Assembly (NCBI RefSeq): GCF_040712315.1
Contig: NC_134013.1
Location: 19,813,001 to 19,877,000, forward strand
DNA: 64,000 nt
Origin: Castanea sativa
Taxonomy: Eukaryota; Streptophyta; Magnoliopsida; Fagales; Fagaceae
Direction of reading: 5' to 3'
Below the pieces are notes generated by a model, which saw only the letters and a program-made list of their open reading frames with translations, was not told where the DNA came from and did no database searches. The translations under genes and the position numbers were made by a program. This document shows, in pieces, positions 47,649 to 59,644 of this stretch (the first letter of the stretch is position 1; the number at the start of each line of letters is the position of its first letter).

Positions 47649-48089
47649 CTCCTTCATGCTATGTTGTTTAGTAATTTTTCAATCATAGGTTTTTCTATGA
47701 TTTGGCTAAATTTCCGATGCACATATGGATTTAAGGATATAAAATAATTGCATTGCATATTCTTTTGTGCTGGGACCTTTTGGCTAAATTAACTATGCCA
47801 TCAAAATCTGGCCTTTTAACCAATGTTAGCAAATTTAGTTTTAAGAGGCATGGAATAATGCTAAGTTTTATGCCATGTATCTCATGTATGGTTCATAACA
47901 TGGCATTGGCCGAATGTTTCTATGAAGATTATGATTGGTTTTTCAAATTTAAGCTTCTCATGAAAGTGGACATCTGTCATGATAATTTCTTGCATCTCAC
48001 AACTAGTTGACATGAGTAAGATCATGGTCATGTTAAAGTTAATATCATTTATCAAGTAATTTATATGTCAAGTGGGCTAAGTGGGAGAA

Positions 48090-48505
48090 TGAAAGATTTT
48101 GAGAAAATTTTATATGGCTTACATTTAAATGATATATGAAAACTCATGTTTTAAGGATTTTATTTGTGAAAGATGTTATGGTGAATAACAATTTCTAAGT
48201 AACTCTTAATTGGAATAACCCATTTGGTTAATAAACACTTTGAAGTTACAAGTTTTAAACTCCTTGATGGAAGGAGGTTATGGAACAAATCTTAATTTAA
48301 AAGGGTCTCTAGTCTAGCCTATATATATAGCCTGTCTTCATCAAAAGGAAGTATGTAAGGTAAAGGCCATAGACTAAAAGACACCTTTTATAAACACCAT
48401 CATCATATAGTGAGTTTTCTTTTCTCCAAACACTTAAACAACTATAGCTGGATGTATGTTTATGTTTGTTTTGTTTCCGCTACATGCTCTAAATTTTATC
48501 TTACA
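48090..48505 (+). repeat. TRIM-like element, right LTR
   Basis: TGAAAGATTTTGAGAAAA ... TTTTATCTTACA. Differs from the left LTR by a modest number of substitutions and small indels. Confidence 0.92.
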
Positions 48506-48510
48506 TACTC

Positions 48511-48889
48511 TTTTTAATTTGTCAAAAGCAAGCCCCAATCATATTTGTATCATTCATTCACCATCTGGTTTGTCAGTAATTTACTTGACAAATTTCTATT
48601 TGTTGTTTTATATAGAGATTCTAATATTGTTCTTATTCATAATATCTCTGTTTGTGCTCTTCATGATTAGATTTGTTTGTGTTGTTGTTTACATAATTAC
48701 AAAAATAAATTAATTTCCTGCAGTATAACCCAACACAAATGGGGTTTCTACAAGTAGTATTAAGCGTGTAATAAAGTTGGGGTTTCCTTATTAAGTATTA
48801 TAATATGAGTGAAGGCCAACCATTGGCAGGATAGGCTTAGATGCCTAACATCTTCTTAAGTTTGTACCCTAACTCCGAACTCAGTCCAA
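48511..48889. other. Flank of element 2
   Basis: No gene recognised. The last 120 bp, together with 63671 onward, may be parts of an older repeat into which element 2 inserted. Confidence 0.4.
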
Positions 48890-49072
48890 GTCTGCGTAGA
48901 GAGGGAAAATTCCCGACCTATCACAAGCTGACACATCATACTACCAAGTTCACAAAATACAGCCAATTACAAGGTGCCACGTACTGCTGCTAGGTTTTGC
49001 CATCACTATTCAGAAACCAATAGAAATTTGCCAAGTGTCATTGAAATAAAGGCATGAAACTGCATCAGCAGG

Positions 49073-49246
49073 TGTAAGCAATGACACAAGCAGCTCCACA
49101 AGTGTAAGCAATGACACAAGCAGCTCCGCACGTGTAAGCAATGACACAAGCAGCTCCGCACGTGTAAGCAATGACACAAGCAGCTCCGCACGTGTAAGCG
49201 ATGACACAAGCAATCAGCACGTGTAAGCGATGACATAAGCGGACCA
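49073..49246 (+). promoter_or_regulatory. 30-bp tandem array with G-box cores in LTR U3
   Basis: Unit GTGTAAGCAATGACACAAGC plus AGCTCCGCAC, about six units including diverged ends. CACGTG cores arise at unit junctions at 49129, 49159, 49189 and 49218, and a further one (CCACGTGTCGC, ABRE-like) at 49283-49288, 24 bp before the TATA box. bZIP and bHLH factors bind such cores; an enhancer role here is inference. Confidence 0.75.
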
Positions 49247-49311
49247 ATCAAGCTGTGACAAGTGTCACCAATCAGACTCCGCCACGTGTCGCTCACCTAC
49301 TCCTAAACTCC

Positions 49312-49319
49312 TATAAATA
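49312..49319 (+). promoter_or_regulatory. LTR TATA box
   Basis: CTCCTATAAATAGAAG; the same motif is at 63035 in the 3' LTR. Confidence 0.75.
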
Positions 49320-49957
49320 GAAGCCTTCCTAAGACATTTAGAAGGACACAGAACAGAGAGAAGGAAGAAGATATCTTGAGTTCAGAAACCCAGAAGCTCT
49401 GCCAGGATCAAACCTCAAAGCCTCCAAGAAATTCAAGAACTTCAACCTCGAATACAAACAATATTCGAAGCAAAATCATCCAAACTACTCGTCCAGATCT
49501 CAAAGTTCACTGGAATCAAGCTCAAAAGCTTCCAGAAACCTCAACAAACCATAAATCAACGAAGCTCTACGGAATCAAGCCTCTAAAGCACCGAAGAATT
49601 TCCACCACAAACCTTCAAACACGAATAACACACGAAGAACACGAAGAACACACGAAGAACACGAAGAACACACGAAGAACAAAGAATTTCTAACAAGCTC
49701 ATAGCCAGAGATTCATTGTAATTCCGTTTCAAAGATCTTCGATCCATTCCTCAGCCAAATTGAAGAATATCTTATGTTCAAATCAAAATCACATTACCAC
49801 AATTCCAATCAATAAATCTTTCAAGGAGATCGAATCAGAGGATCACTCTTTTGTAATTACAGAGAATTGTACCACACATTTATCAATACAAATTCGTATT
49901 TGTAAAACTATTTTACTTGTTTGATTTATTTCGAACTAAGAAATTTAGTCGTCTACA

Positions 49958-49980
49958 AATTCTGGCACGCCTAGTGGGAC
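49958..49980 (+). other. Primer-binding site of element 2
   Basis: AATTC then TGGCACGCCTAGTGGGA directly after the 5' LTR. Position and leading TGG fit a tRNA primer site; the tRNA is not assigned. Confidence 0.65.
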
Positions 49981-50042
49981 CTCTCTGCCTCTCATCTCTT
50001 TCTCCTTCAAAAGAAAAGAAATTCGATCTGCTACTAGCTTCG

Positions 50043-51389
50043 ATGGCTTCTAACAAGAATGCTCAAAAATTGGTGATGGATGCTTCCGTTGCGGATGATT
50101 ATGTCGGCCCAATCACTCGTAGTCGATCCAAAGCTCTTGATCAACCGCAACCCCAATCAACCAAGGAAAGCAAGCTTCATAATATCATCTCTCTAGACTT
50201 TCTTGCAAAAAGGAAAGCCACCGCTAAGGATTCATCTGTCTCGAAGGATCTTGAGATCAATGATGAATCATCGTCAACAAAGACCTTTTCTATCAACTCT
50301 TCGCCTGTGATGAGAAGCCTAAGGAACAAAATGCCTTTGACTCATCCTGTCTCATCGTTTTCTCCATCATATCTAGAGGTTATGCCAGTAATGATGACCA
50401 ACACCTCTACTGTGGAAGAAAAGATGGCTGAAATGGAACAAAGGGTCACCCTTCTCACAAAAGCACTTGAAGATAAGGATGTCCAAATTGCAACCCTAAT
50501 GAACAAACTGGAAGTCCAAGATTCAGGTGAATCAAATCCAGACCTTGAGCATCCTCCTGGCTTTACCTTGAAGGGAGAAAACGCTAGGGGTGATAAGGGA
50601 AAGGAGGTGAAGGCACTTCTCAACAAGGACATTCCACCTCAATGGCCTCGATATCTGTCCAACAACTACAGGACATGATAACAAACACCATACGAGCACA
50701 ATATGGAGGTTCTTCTACACATTCTCTCATATATTCAAAACCTTATACGAAGCGCATTGACAATATGAGAATGCCAAATGGGTATCAACCCCCCAAGTTC
50801 TTGCAATTCGATGGCAAGGGAAACCCTAAGCAACACGTTGCGCACTTTGTAGAAACCTGTGAGAACGCAGGGACTCAAGGAGGCCTCTTTGTAAAGCGGT
50901 TGTTCGTTCTCCGAAAGGGAATGCCTTTGATTGGTATACGTATTTGGAACTGAGTCAATTGATAGTTGGGATCAGTTGGAAAGGGAGTTCCTTAACCGGT
51001 TTTACAGCACGCGCCGTACGGTAAGCATGATGGAGCTTACCAATACTAAGCAGTGGAAAGACGAACCCGTTGTTGACTACATCAGTCGGTGGCGTTCTTT
51101 GAGTTTAGATTGTAAGGATAGACTGTCTGAAATATCTGCTGTAGAAATGTGCATCCAAGGCATGCATTGGGGACTTCTGTACATCCTACAAGGGGTAAAA
51201 CCCCGAACATTCGAAGAATTGGCAACTCGTGCGCATGACATGGAATTGAGTATCTCTTGCCATGAAAATCTGAAACCTCCCGTACCTGAAGAAAAGAAAG
51301 AAAGGCGAGAAATAAGGAGAAATGACAGGAATACAAAAAGTAATGTCAAACACTCCATGAATGTCAAAAAATTTCAACGGGAAATGTAA
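50043..51389 (+). pseudogene. Gag of element 2 with two frameshifts
   Basis: ATG at 50043 (MASNKNAQKLVMDASVADD) begins a region with a coiled-coil stretch (VEEKMAEMEQRVTLLTKALE). The frame changes near 50640-50660, continues with QPPKFLQFDGKGNPKQHVAH, changes again near 50930, and reads the capsid core (SWDQLEREFLNRFYSTRRTV, DYISRWRSLSLDCKDRL). All parts are collinear with one Retrotrans_gag protein. Confidence 0.88.
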
Positions 51390-51466
51390 AGGCTAACGAG
51401 AAGAGGCCTGAGGGAGGCCAACGACGCAAGACGCGTCGCTCATCACTCAAGGAATGGGAACAAAAG

Positions 51467-54283
51467 GTGTATCCTTTCCTTGATGCTGATATACCCGAAA
51501 TGCTAGAACAACTGCTCAACTTGAAATTAATTGAATTGCCAGAATGCAAACGACCGGAAGAAGCAGGAAAGGTTGATGACCCGAACTATTGTAAGTATCA
51601 TCGCATCATAAGTCATCCAATCCAAAAATGCTTTGTTCTTAAAGAGCTCATCATGAAGCTAGCCAAGGAAAGGAAAATCGACTTAGATGTTGGTGATGTT
51701 GCTCAGTCAAACCTTGTAACATTTGCTTGCGGGTCGCCTAGTTGCATGTCTCCAACTACTAAGCAGAGGGTAAATACCACGTTCATTGGATTTGGTTCTT
51801 TAGAACCTGTTCAAGTTCAGCTCTCACAAAAAGCATCTGATTATAACTCAAATGATGATAAAAAGTCAACAACGGATGAGGAAGAGGGTTGGACGTTGGT
51901 TACTCGTAAGAGATGGAAGAAGAGACGAGTATTCCCTCTTCATTTGATCACTCAAGAATCCAGAAGAGCACAAAACCAAATTCAGCCGCAGTCAAGAAGA
52001 AAGAATGATAAAAGGAAAGAAAGACTAACAACGGAAATGTGTGATGATTCGGCACAAACCCAAAAAATTCGAAGTCTTGTCACATTAGAAGAATTTTTCC
52101 CCATGAAATTCTTTCAAAGCAAGTCAGCGGAGGCTGTTCACACGGTCTCTCGTTGTGAAGTTGATGAAAAACAAAAAGGTGTTGACCATGGTAGTTCGAA
52201 TGAGACTTTGTCGTCTTTAGAACAACTCAAATCTCAGGTTGATAAAGTGGAACCCTCGCAATCCCCCACCTCACCGAAAGAAGGGATCATCCAAGCTCTT
52301 GAAGAGCCAAAGATTTACACTCCTTGTGCCAATACACTTCAACAAACACAGGAATGTTTCACATGCTCTCCAGACGTGACTTTCACTGACGAGGATCTAT
52401 TGTTAGGCCCTAAGCCTCACAATCGCCCGCTTTATGTCTCTGGTTATGCTCGTGAACAAAAGATTGATCACATTCTCATTGATGGAGGTTCAGCTATTAA
52501 TATACTACCGAAAATGACAATGAGACGACTTGGTCTTGCTATGGAGGAATTATCACATAGTCGCTTGGTCATACAAGGTTTTAACCAAGGAGGACAACGC
52601 GCCATCGGCATGATACACTTGGAGTTAATTATTGGAGAATTGACAAGCAATGTTTTATTCCATGTCATTGATGCCAAGACAACCTACAACATGTTGTTAG
52701 GACGTCCATGGATCCATGGGAATGGAATAGTGCCGTCAACTTTGCACCAATGTTTCAAGTATCTTCAAGGTGGAATAAAGAAAGTAGATGCCGACTTGAA
52801 GCCTTTTTCTGAAACTGAAGCTCACTTTGCTGACGCGAAGTTTTATGTAGAAGATGATATCCCTAATGAAGTTCTCCCAGTTGAAGTCCCGTCCATGAAA
52901 AGCAAGCAGGGTGAAAAGAAGCATGTTAAATTCATCACTAAAAAGGATGTTTCTTCCTCAAAGGAAGATCCACGATATGGGAATAACCAGTCTAGTGAGT
53001 CTACGAGCAATTCAGAGAAAGCAGATGAAAGCTCTACGCCTTCCAATAACCCTCCATTTCTCCGTTATGTACCATTGTCACGCCGCAAAAACGGACAATC
53101 ACCATTCACGGAATGCCTTCAATCTACAATGGATATGCGAAGACCTCCTACAAAGCTCACGATGAAGGATGTAGCCATGTTGAAAGAAAATCATGTAATG
53201 CCTTTAACTTCATCCACAAATCCTTTGCCCTCAAAGCCACTAAATGGATTCGTGAAGTCTTCATAAAGTCTGACAGAACATGGTGTTCTACCAAGTAAAC
53301 GGACGAAAGAATGGTTTGACCCAAAGGCATATAGGCTATTAGCCAAAGCAGGCTATGATTTCTCAAAACAAAGCGGCCTAGGGAAACTAATTCCAGAAGC
53401 TACCGGAGAAAAGATGCACGGTCTTAGTAAAATGCAAGGGAAAATGCGACTTGAAGGGCATGAAATTCCTATCCCAAAGACCGGAATAGGTTATACTCCA
53501 GAACCACTGGCTCAAATATGGATCAATAAAAGAAGCAATGCTTCAAGTTCTCAATACATAACAGCAGAGGTTGATGAAAGTCCGAATCAAAGAAAAAATC
53601 ACTCTTCATCACGCATCTCAGTATTCGATCGCATTAAGGCTTCATCGTCACGAATTACAGTGTTCGACAGGTTGAATACGGCTTGTTTAATGCAAAGTCA
53701 GGACACTTTTGCGTGTGGATTAGTCTTTAATCGATTGGGGGCAACAAAAAGGCCCATTGATACTTGCTCTGAAAGTTTAATAAACTCTGAGGACCAAAAG
53801 GAGGAGAAAGCTAATGATGAGATACGTAGTAGTATTCCTTCACGCATGAAGCGTAACTTTATCTTGGATATCAGCACTGAAGGAGCTCTCAAAGTCAAAA
53901 GACGAACGATTGTACACACAAGTCAATCACTCGTCCACAATGAGCAAAATGAAGAAGTATCATCCTCGTTTCACATTACAGTAGAAGAAGATACACTGTC
54001 AGATGATGAAGCCGCAAAGAATGAGGTCGATGAAGCTCCCCTAGCCTTGGAAGATGGGGTACAGGCTACAGTTGATGAACTTAAAGAGATCAATTTAGGA
54101 ACTACTGAAGAACCTCGACCAACTTTCATCAGTGCCCTTCTCACCCCTGCAGAAGAAGAAGGATACATCCAGCTCCTGGTAGAATATAAAGATGTGTTTG
54201 CTTGGACTTACAAAGAAATGCCTGGGCTCAATCCAAGTATTGCTTTACACCATTTGGCAGTAAAGAAGGGCTGCACCCAGTAA
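51467..54283 (+). pseudogene. Gag C-terminus and protease region of element 2
   Basis: One frame with a TAA at 53264-53266. It starts with a zinc-finger-like stretch (NYCKYHRIISHPIQKC). The aspartic protease has ILIDGGSAINILPK (catalytic DGGS at 52480-52491) and ends with MLLGRPWIHG. The region SLTEHGVLP ... GYDFSKQSGLGKLIPEATGE is characteristic of Tat polyproteins between protease and RT. The frame is lost near 54270 by a one-base deletion just before the RT. Confidence 0.85.
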
Positions 54284-55833
54284 AACAAGCTCAAAGACGC
54301 TTTCGGCCGGAGCTTATCCCTCAAATAGAAACTGAGGTCAATAAGCTAATTGAGGCAGGCTTCATCCGTGAAGTACAATATCCGGAGTGGATCGCTAATA
54401 TCGTCCCTGTCAAAAAGAAGAATGGACAAATCCGGGTGTGCGTTGACTTCCGTGATCTGAACAATGCATGTCCCAAGGATGATTTTCCGTTGCCTATCAC
54501 TGAGATCATGGTTGACGCCACTACTAGTCATAAAGCCTTATCTTTCATGGATGGCTCTTCTGGTTACAACCAAATTCGAATGAATCCTAAGGATGAAGAG
54601 TTCACAGCTTTTCGTACCCCTAAAGGTATTTACTGTTACAAAGTGATGCCTTTTGGATTAAAGAACGCTGGTGCTACTTATCAACGAGCCATGCAAAAGA
54701 TCTTTGATAATGTACTTCATAAGTACGTGGAGTGTTATGTCGATGATCTGGTGGTTAAATCAAAAAGGAGGGAAGACCATCTGGTAGATTTGCGATCCGT
54801 GTTCAACCGCTTAAGAAAGTATCAGCTTAAAATGAACCCTCGCAAATGCGCTTTCGGTGTAACATCCGGGAAATTTCTTGGTTTCGTTGTTAGGCACCGC
54901 GGTATTGAAATTGACCAGTCCAAAATTGAAGCCATCCAGAAAATGCCAGAGCCTAAGAACCTGCGAGAACTTAGAGGCTTGAAAGGAAAACTAGCTTACA
55001 TACGACGATTCATTTCAAACTTGGCAGGTCGATGTCAACCTTTCAATAGATTAATGAAAAAGGATGCACACTTTCAATGGGATGAGGCTTGCAGCAATGC
55101 TTTTGCGCGCATCAAAAGATACTTGCTTAATCCTCCAGTTTTAGGTGCTCTTATCCCGGGAAAGCCTTTGGTGTTGTACATCGCAGCACAAGAAAGGTCT
55201 CTAGGTGCTTTTATGGCACAAGAAAATAAAGAAGGGAAAGAAAGAGCCCTTTATTATTTGAGTCGAACTCTCAATGGAGCTGAATTAAATTATTCTCCTA
55301 TTGAAAAGATGTGCCTCGCTCTTTTCTTTGCCGTAGACAAACTAGAACATTACATGCAAGCACATACGGTCCGTTTGATAGCAAAAGTGGATCCGGTTAA
55401 ATATGTCCTCTCCAGGCCAGTGGTTTCGGGTCGCATAGCTCAATGGGCAGTCTTGCTGCAACAATACGACCTTACATATGTTCCGCAAAAAGCCATCAAA
55501 GGACAAGTATTGGCAGATTTCTTAGCCGATCACCCAGTTCCATCTGATTGGGAGTTCTCTGATGATTTCCCAGACGAAGATGTGTTTTACATTGAAGTAA
55601 TGCCACCATGGATGATGTTTTTCAATGGGGCTGCACGTCAAGAAGGAGTGGGGGCAGGTGTAGTGTTTGTTTCTCCACAACGACAAATACTGCTATATTC
55701 GTTCTCATTAAGCGGACTTTGCTCTAACAATGTAGCTGAATATCAAGCATTGATCATTGGTCTACAAATGACCATTGAAATCGGCATATCGTGTCTCGAG
55801 ATCTTTGGGGATTCCAAATTAATTATCAACTAA
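54202..55833 (+). pseudogene. Reverse transcriptase and RNase H of element 2
   Basis: RT motifs VCVDFRDLNNACPKDDFPLP, SFMDGSSGYNQIRM, YKVMPFGLKNAGATYQRAM and YVDDLVVKS. The gypsy RNase H follows (ALYYLSRTLNGAELNYSPIE, GQVLADFLADHP). The archaeal-type RNase H begins WMMFFNGAARQEGVGAG, with Asn in place of the first catalytic Asp, and is cut by TAA at 55831-55833 after GDSKLIIN. Apart from that stop the frame is open across all three domains. Confidence 0.9.
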
Positions 55834-55836
55834 GTC

Positions 55837-57355
55837 TTGGAACAGTATGATGTTAAGAAAGAGGACCTTGTCCCTTATTGCAAGTATGCGAAGAAGTTGC
55901 TCGTAAATTTTGAGGCAAGTACATTGGAGCATATACCGAGGAAGGAGAATAGACAGGCTGATGCTTTAGCTAATTTGGCTACCACCTTAGCATTATCCCA
56001 AGAAGAGACAGCCAAAGTTGCTGTTTCCCAAAGGTGGGTGGTGCCTTTCGTGGTTGAAGAAGAAAAAGAAGAAAAGCAGGCCAACGTCATTTCTGTATGC
56101 CTTGTCGAAAAGGAATATTGGCGACAAACGCTCATTGAGTACCTTCAACATGGAAGACTCCCAGATGATGTACGCCACAAGACCGAAGTTCGGCGAAGGG
56201 CTGCTCGATTCATCTATTATAAAGAAACTCTTTTCCGCCGTTCATTTGATGGTTTGTTTCTCCGTTGCTTAGGAGAGGAAGAGGCTAAACAAGCCTTAGA
56301 AGAAGCTCATTCTGGAATATGTGGTGCACACCAATCAGGTCCTAAGTTACACTACAGGATCAAGCGAATGGGTTACTATTGGCCTACGATGGTGCAAGAT
56401 TCCATGGAGTATGCAAAGAAGTGCGAAGCTTGTCAATATCATGCAAACTTCATTCATCAGCCACCAGAACCTCTACACCCAACTGTAGCTTCTTGGCCTT
56501 TTGATGCATGGGGGCTTGACGCAATAGGACCATTACCAAAATCATCTGGTGGCCATTTGTACATCTTGGCTGCAAATCGATTACTTCTTAAAATGGGCGA
56601 AGCTGTGCCTCTTAGTGAAGTAAAGAAAGAGACGGTGGTCAATTTTATCCGAACTCACTTGATCTATCGGTATGGTGTCCCTCGATATATCATAACCGAT
56701 AATGGCAAACCGTTTCGAATAGGTTGATGATAGAATTGTGCGAGAAATTTGCATTCAAACAAGACAATTCTTCTATGTACAATGCCCCAAATGGATTAGC
56801 CGAAGCCTTTAACAAAACTCTTGGCTTGTTAAAGAAAGTGGTATCCAAAACTAAGCGAGACCGGCATGAAAGAATTGGAGAAGCATTATGGGCATATCGA
56901 ACAACATTTCGAACGCCTACTCAAGCGACCCCGTATTCTCTCGTTTATGGAGTAGAAGCCATCCTTCCCTTAGAACGCCGAGATCCCATCACTACGGATC
57001 GCCATTCAAGAAGGGTTAATCGAAGAGGAAAATGCCAAGCTTAGGTTACAAGAGTTGGAGGCCGGATGAGAAAAGGCTCGAGGCCCAACAACGCCTTGAG
57101 TGCTATCAAGCTCGTTTGTCAAGCGCATTCAATAAAAAAGTTAAACCACGATCATTCCAAGTTGGTGACTTAGTCCTCGCTGTTCGAAGACCTATCATCA
57201 TGACTCATCGTACAGGCGGTAAGTTCACCTCGAAATGGGATGGACCTTATGTTGTACAAGAAGTCTAAACTAATGGAGCTTACAAGTTGATTGACCAGGG
57301 GAAGGTGTAAGGATCGGCCTCATCAATGGGAAGTTCCTCAAACGCTTCTATGCTT
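55837..57355 (+). pseudogene. RNase H C-terminus and integrase of element 2
   Basis: Completes the archaeal RNase H (HIPRKENRQADALANLAT). The HHCC zinc module follows (EAHSGICGAHQ ... CEACQYH). The catalytic triad is D at 56518-56520 (LDAIGP), D at 56698-56700 (TDNGK) and E at 56802-56804 (AEAFNK). Frameshifts near 56722 and 57040 break it. The C-terminal part reads FQVGDLVLAVRRPI and KWDGPYVVQEV; the coding remnant ends near 57355. Confidence 0.88.
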
Positions 57356-57484
57356 GAAAATCAAGAATTGCTCCTCGGTAAGAGCTTAAACTACCCACTG
57401 CAGCACTATAAGGGTACATGATGTTTTCCCATTATCTTTGAAAGTGCACAAATAAGGAGAAATTAATCCCACTTTATGTCACCA

Positions 57485-57640
57485 TTTGTGAGTGTGGCGT
57501 AGTGGTTGGATGCCTATGTCACCCTTGAGGCCAAGGTCTCGGGTTCGATTAGAGGTGATACCCACTATTGCACAATTGGTACCCATGAAATGCCGTGGGG
57601 TGTAGGGCGAGGATTACACACGTGAGCCCTCCCTTTTTGT
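57485..57640 (+). mobile_element. SINE, family D, inside element 2
   Basis: tRNA-like head GTGTGGCGTAGTGGTTGG (A box) and CTCGGGTTCGATTAGAGG (B box), then a body ending CCTCCCTTTTTGTAAAAA. Its A tail merges with a 130-bp A-rich repeat (AAAATCATCAAAAACAAA units) to 57770. No target duplication can be seen because of that low-complexity flank. Confidence 0.75.
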
Positions 57641-58508
57641 AAAAAAAAACAAAAAAACAAAAAAACAAAAGAAAAAAAAAATCATCAAAAACAAAACAAA
57701 AGAAAAAAATCATCAAAAACAAAGCAAAAGAAAAACAAAAAAAAAATCATCAAAAAAAAAAAATTTTGGTTGAACTACGTAAATGACTTGATCCCTCTCC
57801 AGGGTACGTAGGCAGCTTAGTACTTTTCACTAAGTTCAGTCACATAAAAAGAAGAAGGACTGCCAGTCTAGCTTGAAGAGTTTGTCCAAAGGTCGTCAAC
57901 ATGCTTTCAAGAACCCTTTGATTGGCAAGACGGAGCTTAAGATCAATCAATTGCTCACTATATGATGTTCAAAGATCATTGTGGTAGAAAATGATAGCTG
58001 CAAAGAATTGGTGTTACGTAGCTTTCCTTGAAATAATGATAACTTGATTCTCGGTTGTGGAGTAAAAAAAATCTTCAACCTCTGTTGCAAGGAATGGAGT
58101 CTGCATGGCATTGCTCATCTTTTGTGGACATATTCCCACGTCTCTGAAGTATACTTTGCATCACTTATCTCCTGGGGGCATCTTTTTTGTACCTTTCAAG
58201 TCTAGGCTATATTGTCTCTCTTCTAGGATGTGCCACTTCACAATTCTGAAATTTGAACCACATCATCTCCCTTCTGAGTGGTGTTGTTTCACATCATGTC
58301 TCTAAAATTTGGACAACGTCACCTTCCTCCAACATCTGAAGTTGATGTTGCATCATCTCTCCTCTAAGGGCATGTTCGTGCAATGTCAAAATCATGGCGG
58401 CATTCTTCTCACATCTTCAAGGTTTTATTGGCATCTCTTTACATCCTCAAAGTCTTGATGGGAGCTTCTTGAAACTTCAAGCTTCATTATAAAGGCCAAT
58501 ATTAGTGC

Positions 58509-58880
58509 AGCTTCTGTGCAAATGGAGTGTTGACGTAGCTTCATGACAAAGATGAATGTTGGCATAGCTTCTGTGCAAATGGAGTGTTGACATAGCTTCA
58601 TGGCAAAGATGAATGTTGGCATAGCTTCTGTGCAAATGAAGTGTTGACGTAGATTCATGGTAAAAATGAATGTTGGCATAGCTTCTGTGCAAATGGAGTG
58701 TTGACACGACTTCATGGCAAAGATGAATGTTGGCATGGCTTTTGTGCAAATGAAGTGTTGACGTAGCTTCATGGCAAAGATGAATGTTGGCATGGCTTCT
58801 GTGCAAATGAAGTGTTGACGTAGCTTCATGGTAAAGATGAATGTTAGCATGGCTTTTGTGCAAATGAAGTGTTGACGTAG
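58509..58880 (+). repeat. 57-bp tandem repeat, about 6.5 copies
   Basis: Unit GCTTCTGTGCAAATGGAGTG TTGACGTAGCTTCATG... with ...GATGAATGTTGGCATA. The period is a multiple of three, so two long minus-strand frames (157 and 155 codons) stay open; they are artefacts. It lies in the 3' non-coding region of element 2. Confidence 0.92.
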
Positions 58881-59644
58881 CTTTATGGGCGATAGCATTA
58901 TTGCCTAGCTGAATATCCTTATGGGAACGTCGTTGCAAAAACAAATATCACTAAAAGATTGTTGATGCAAGAAAATAATGTAACAACATGAAGGCATCCG
59001 TTCTTGCAACGTTGCTATCAATGAAATACAAAGTCACCAAATGAAGGCAAACACTTCTATGAGAACGTCAGCGTGAAGTTTGATGTCAAAACCCAAAGAT
59101 CAAGGAAACTGAGCTGCAAAACAAAAACAAGCAACAAAAAAAAAAAAAAAAAAAATGTCAGAAGAAAATCTCATTGCATGGGATAAAAGAAAAAGAAAAA
59201 GAAAGAAAAAAAAAAAAATCTTAAAAGCTGGAGAAGAAGACTGAAGGCTAAGAATGCCCAAATAAACGAAGCCAATCTCACCTCTTATATAGAGAATTTC
59301 TGCTAAACTAGCAGACAAAAAAAAAAAAAAAAATGAAGAAAGTCAGCAAAAATGGTTCTACCAACCGACCAATGAAAAAAACTTATATTCACATTTCAGA
59401 AATGTGAAAACAATTGGAATTCAAAGTCAGACTTTGCAAACTCAGATGCACTTAAAATCAGAGAAGTCTGCGCTGAATTTTGAAATGAAAGAGCATCTTC
59501 ACCATAGAGATTTAAGATAATGCAAGTCTGAATTCATGGCAAGTCACGTGGCAAGTCTGAATTTTTACATCCTGTCAGGGCGGCCACCACAAAATTGGAC
59601 CAAAACGCCATAAGATTCAACAAAGAACCACGACTTTCTCAGCC
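58881..59644 (+). other. Non-coding part of element 2 3' region
   Basis: A-rich tracts at 59137-59155, 59202-59218 and 59318-59332; nothing else recognised. Confidence 0.55.

Larger units (their letters stand above)
47212..48505 (+). mobile_element. Small non-autonomous LTR retrotransposon (TRIM-like), 1294 bp
   Basis: Two direct LTRs (423 and 416 bp) flank a 455-bp interior with no gag or pol. The duplicated target TACTC is at 47207-47211 and 48506-48510. The left LTR begins TGTAAGAT and ends ATCTTACA, a perfect terminal inverted repeat. A tRNA-Met-type primer site lies two bases after it and a purine tract (GTGGGCTAAGTGGGAGAA) precedes the right LTR. It must have moved with enzymes from another element, probably a Copia given the primer type. 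It is somewhat larger than classical TRIMs. An 85-codon open frame inside has no recognised domain. Confidence 0.92.
48895..49957 (+). repeat. Element 2, 5' LTR (1063 bp)
   Basis: Begins CGTAGAGAGGGAAAATTCCC (the 3' LTR has TGTAAAGAGGG) and ends TTAGTCGTCTACA. U3 holds a 30-bp tandem array (49073-49246) and a TATA box at 49312-49319. An ACGAAGAACAC repeat lies at 49625-49682. The R/U5 limit is not determined. Confidence 0.92.

Noticed and set aside
49070..49250. CRISPR-like regular repeat
   Set aside because: Units are contiguous with no unique spacers, and it lies in a plant LTR.
49006..49296. Minus-strand Cys-rich repetitive ORF (and its twin at 62759-63019)
   Set aside because: It is the 30-bp LTR array read backwards; three frames are open for the same periodic reason.
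58425..58944. Two overlapping minus-strand ORFs of about 155 codons with 19-residue repeats
   Set aside because: The 57-bp tandem repeat has a period divisible by three, so two frames stay open at once; a real gene would not do so.
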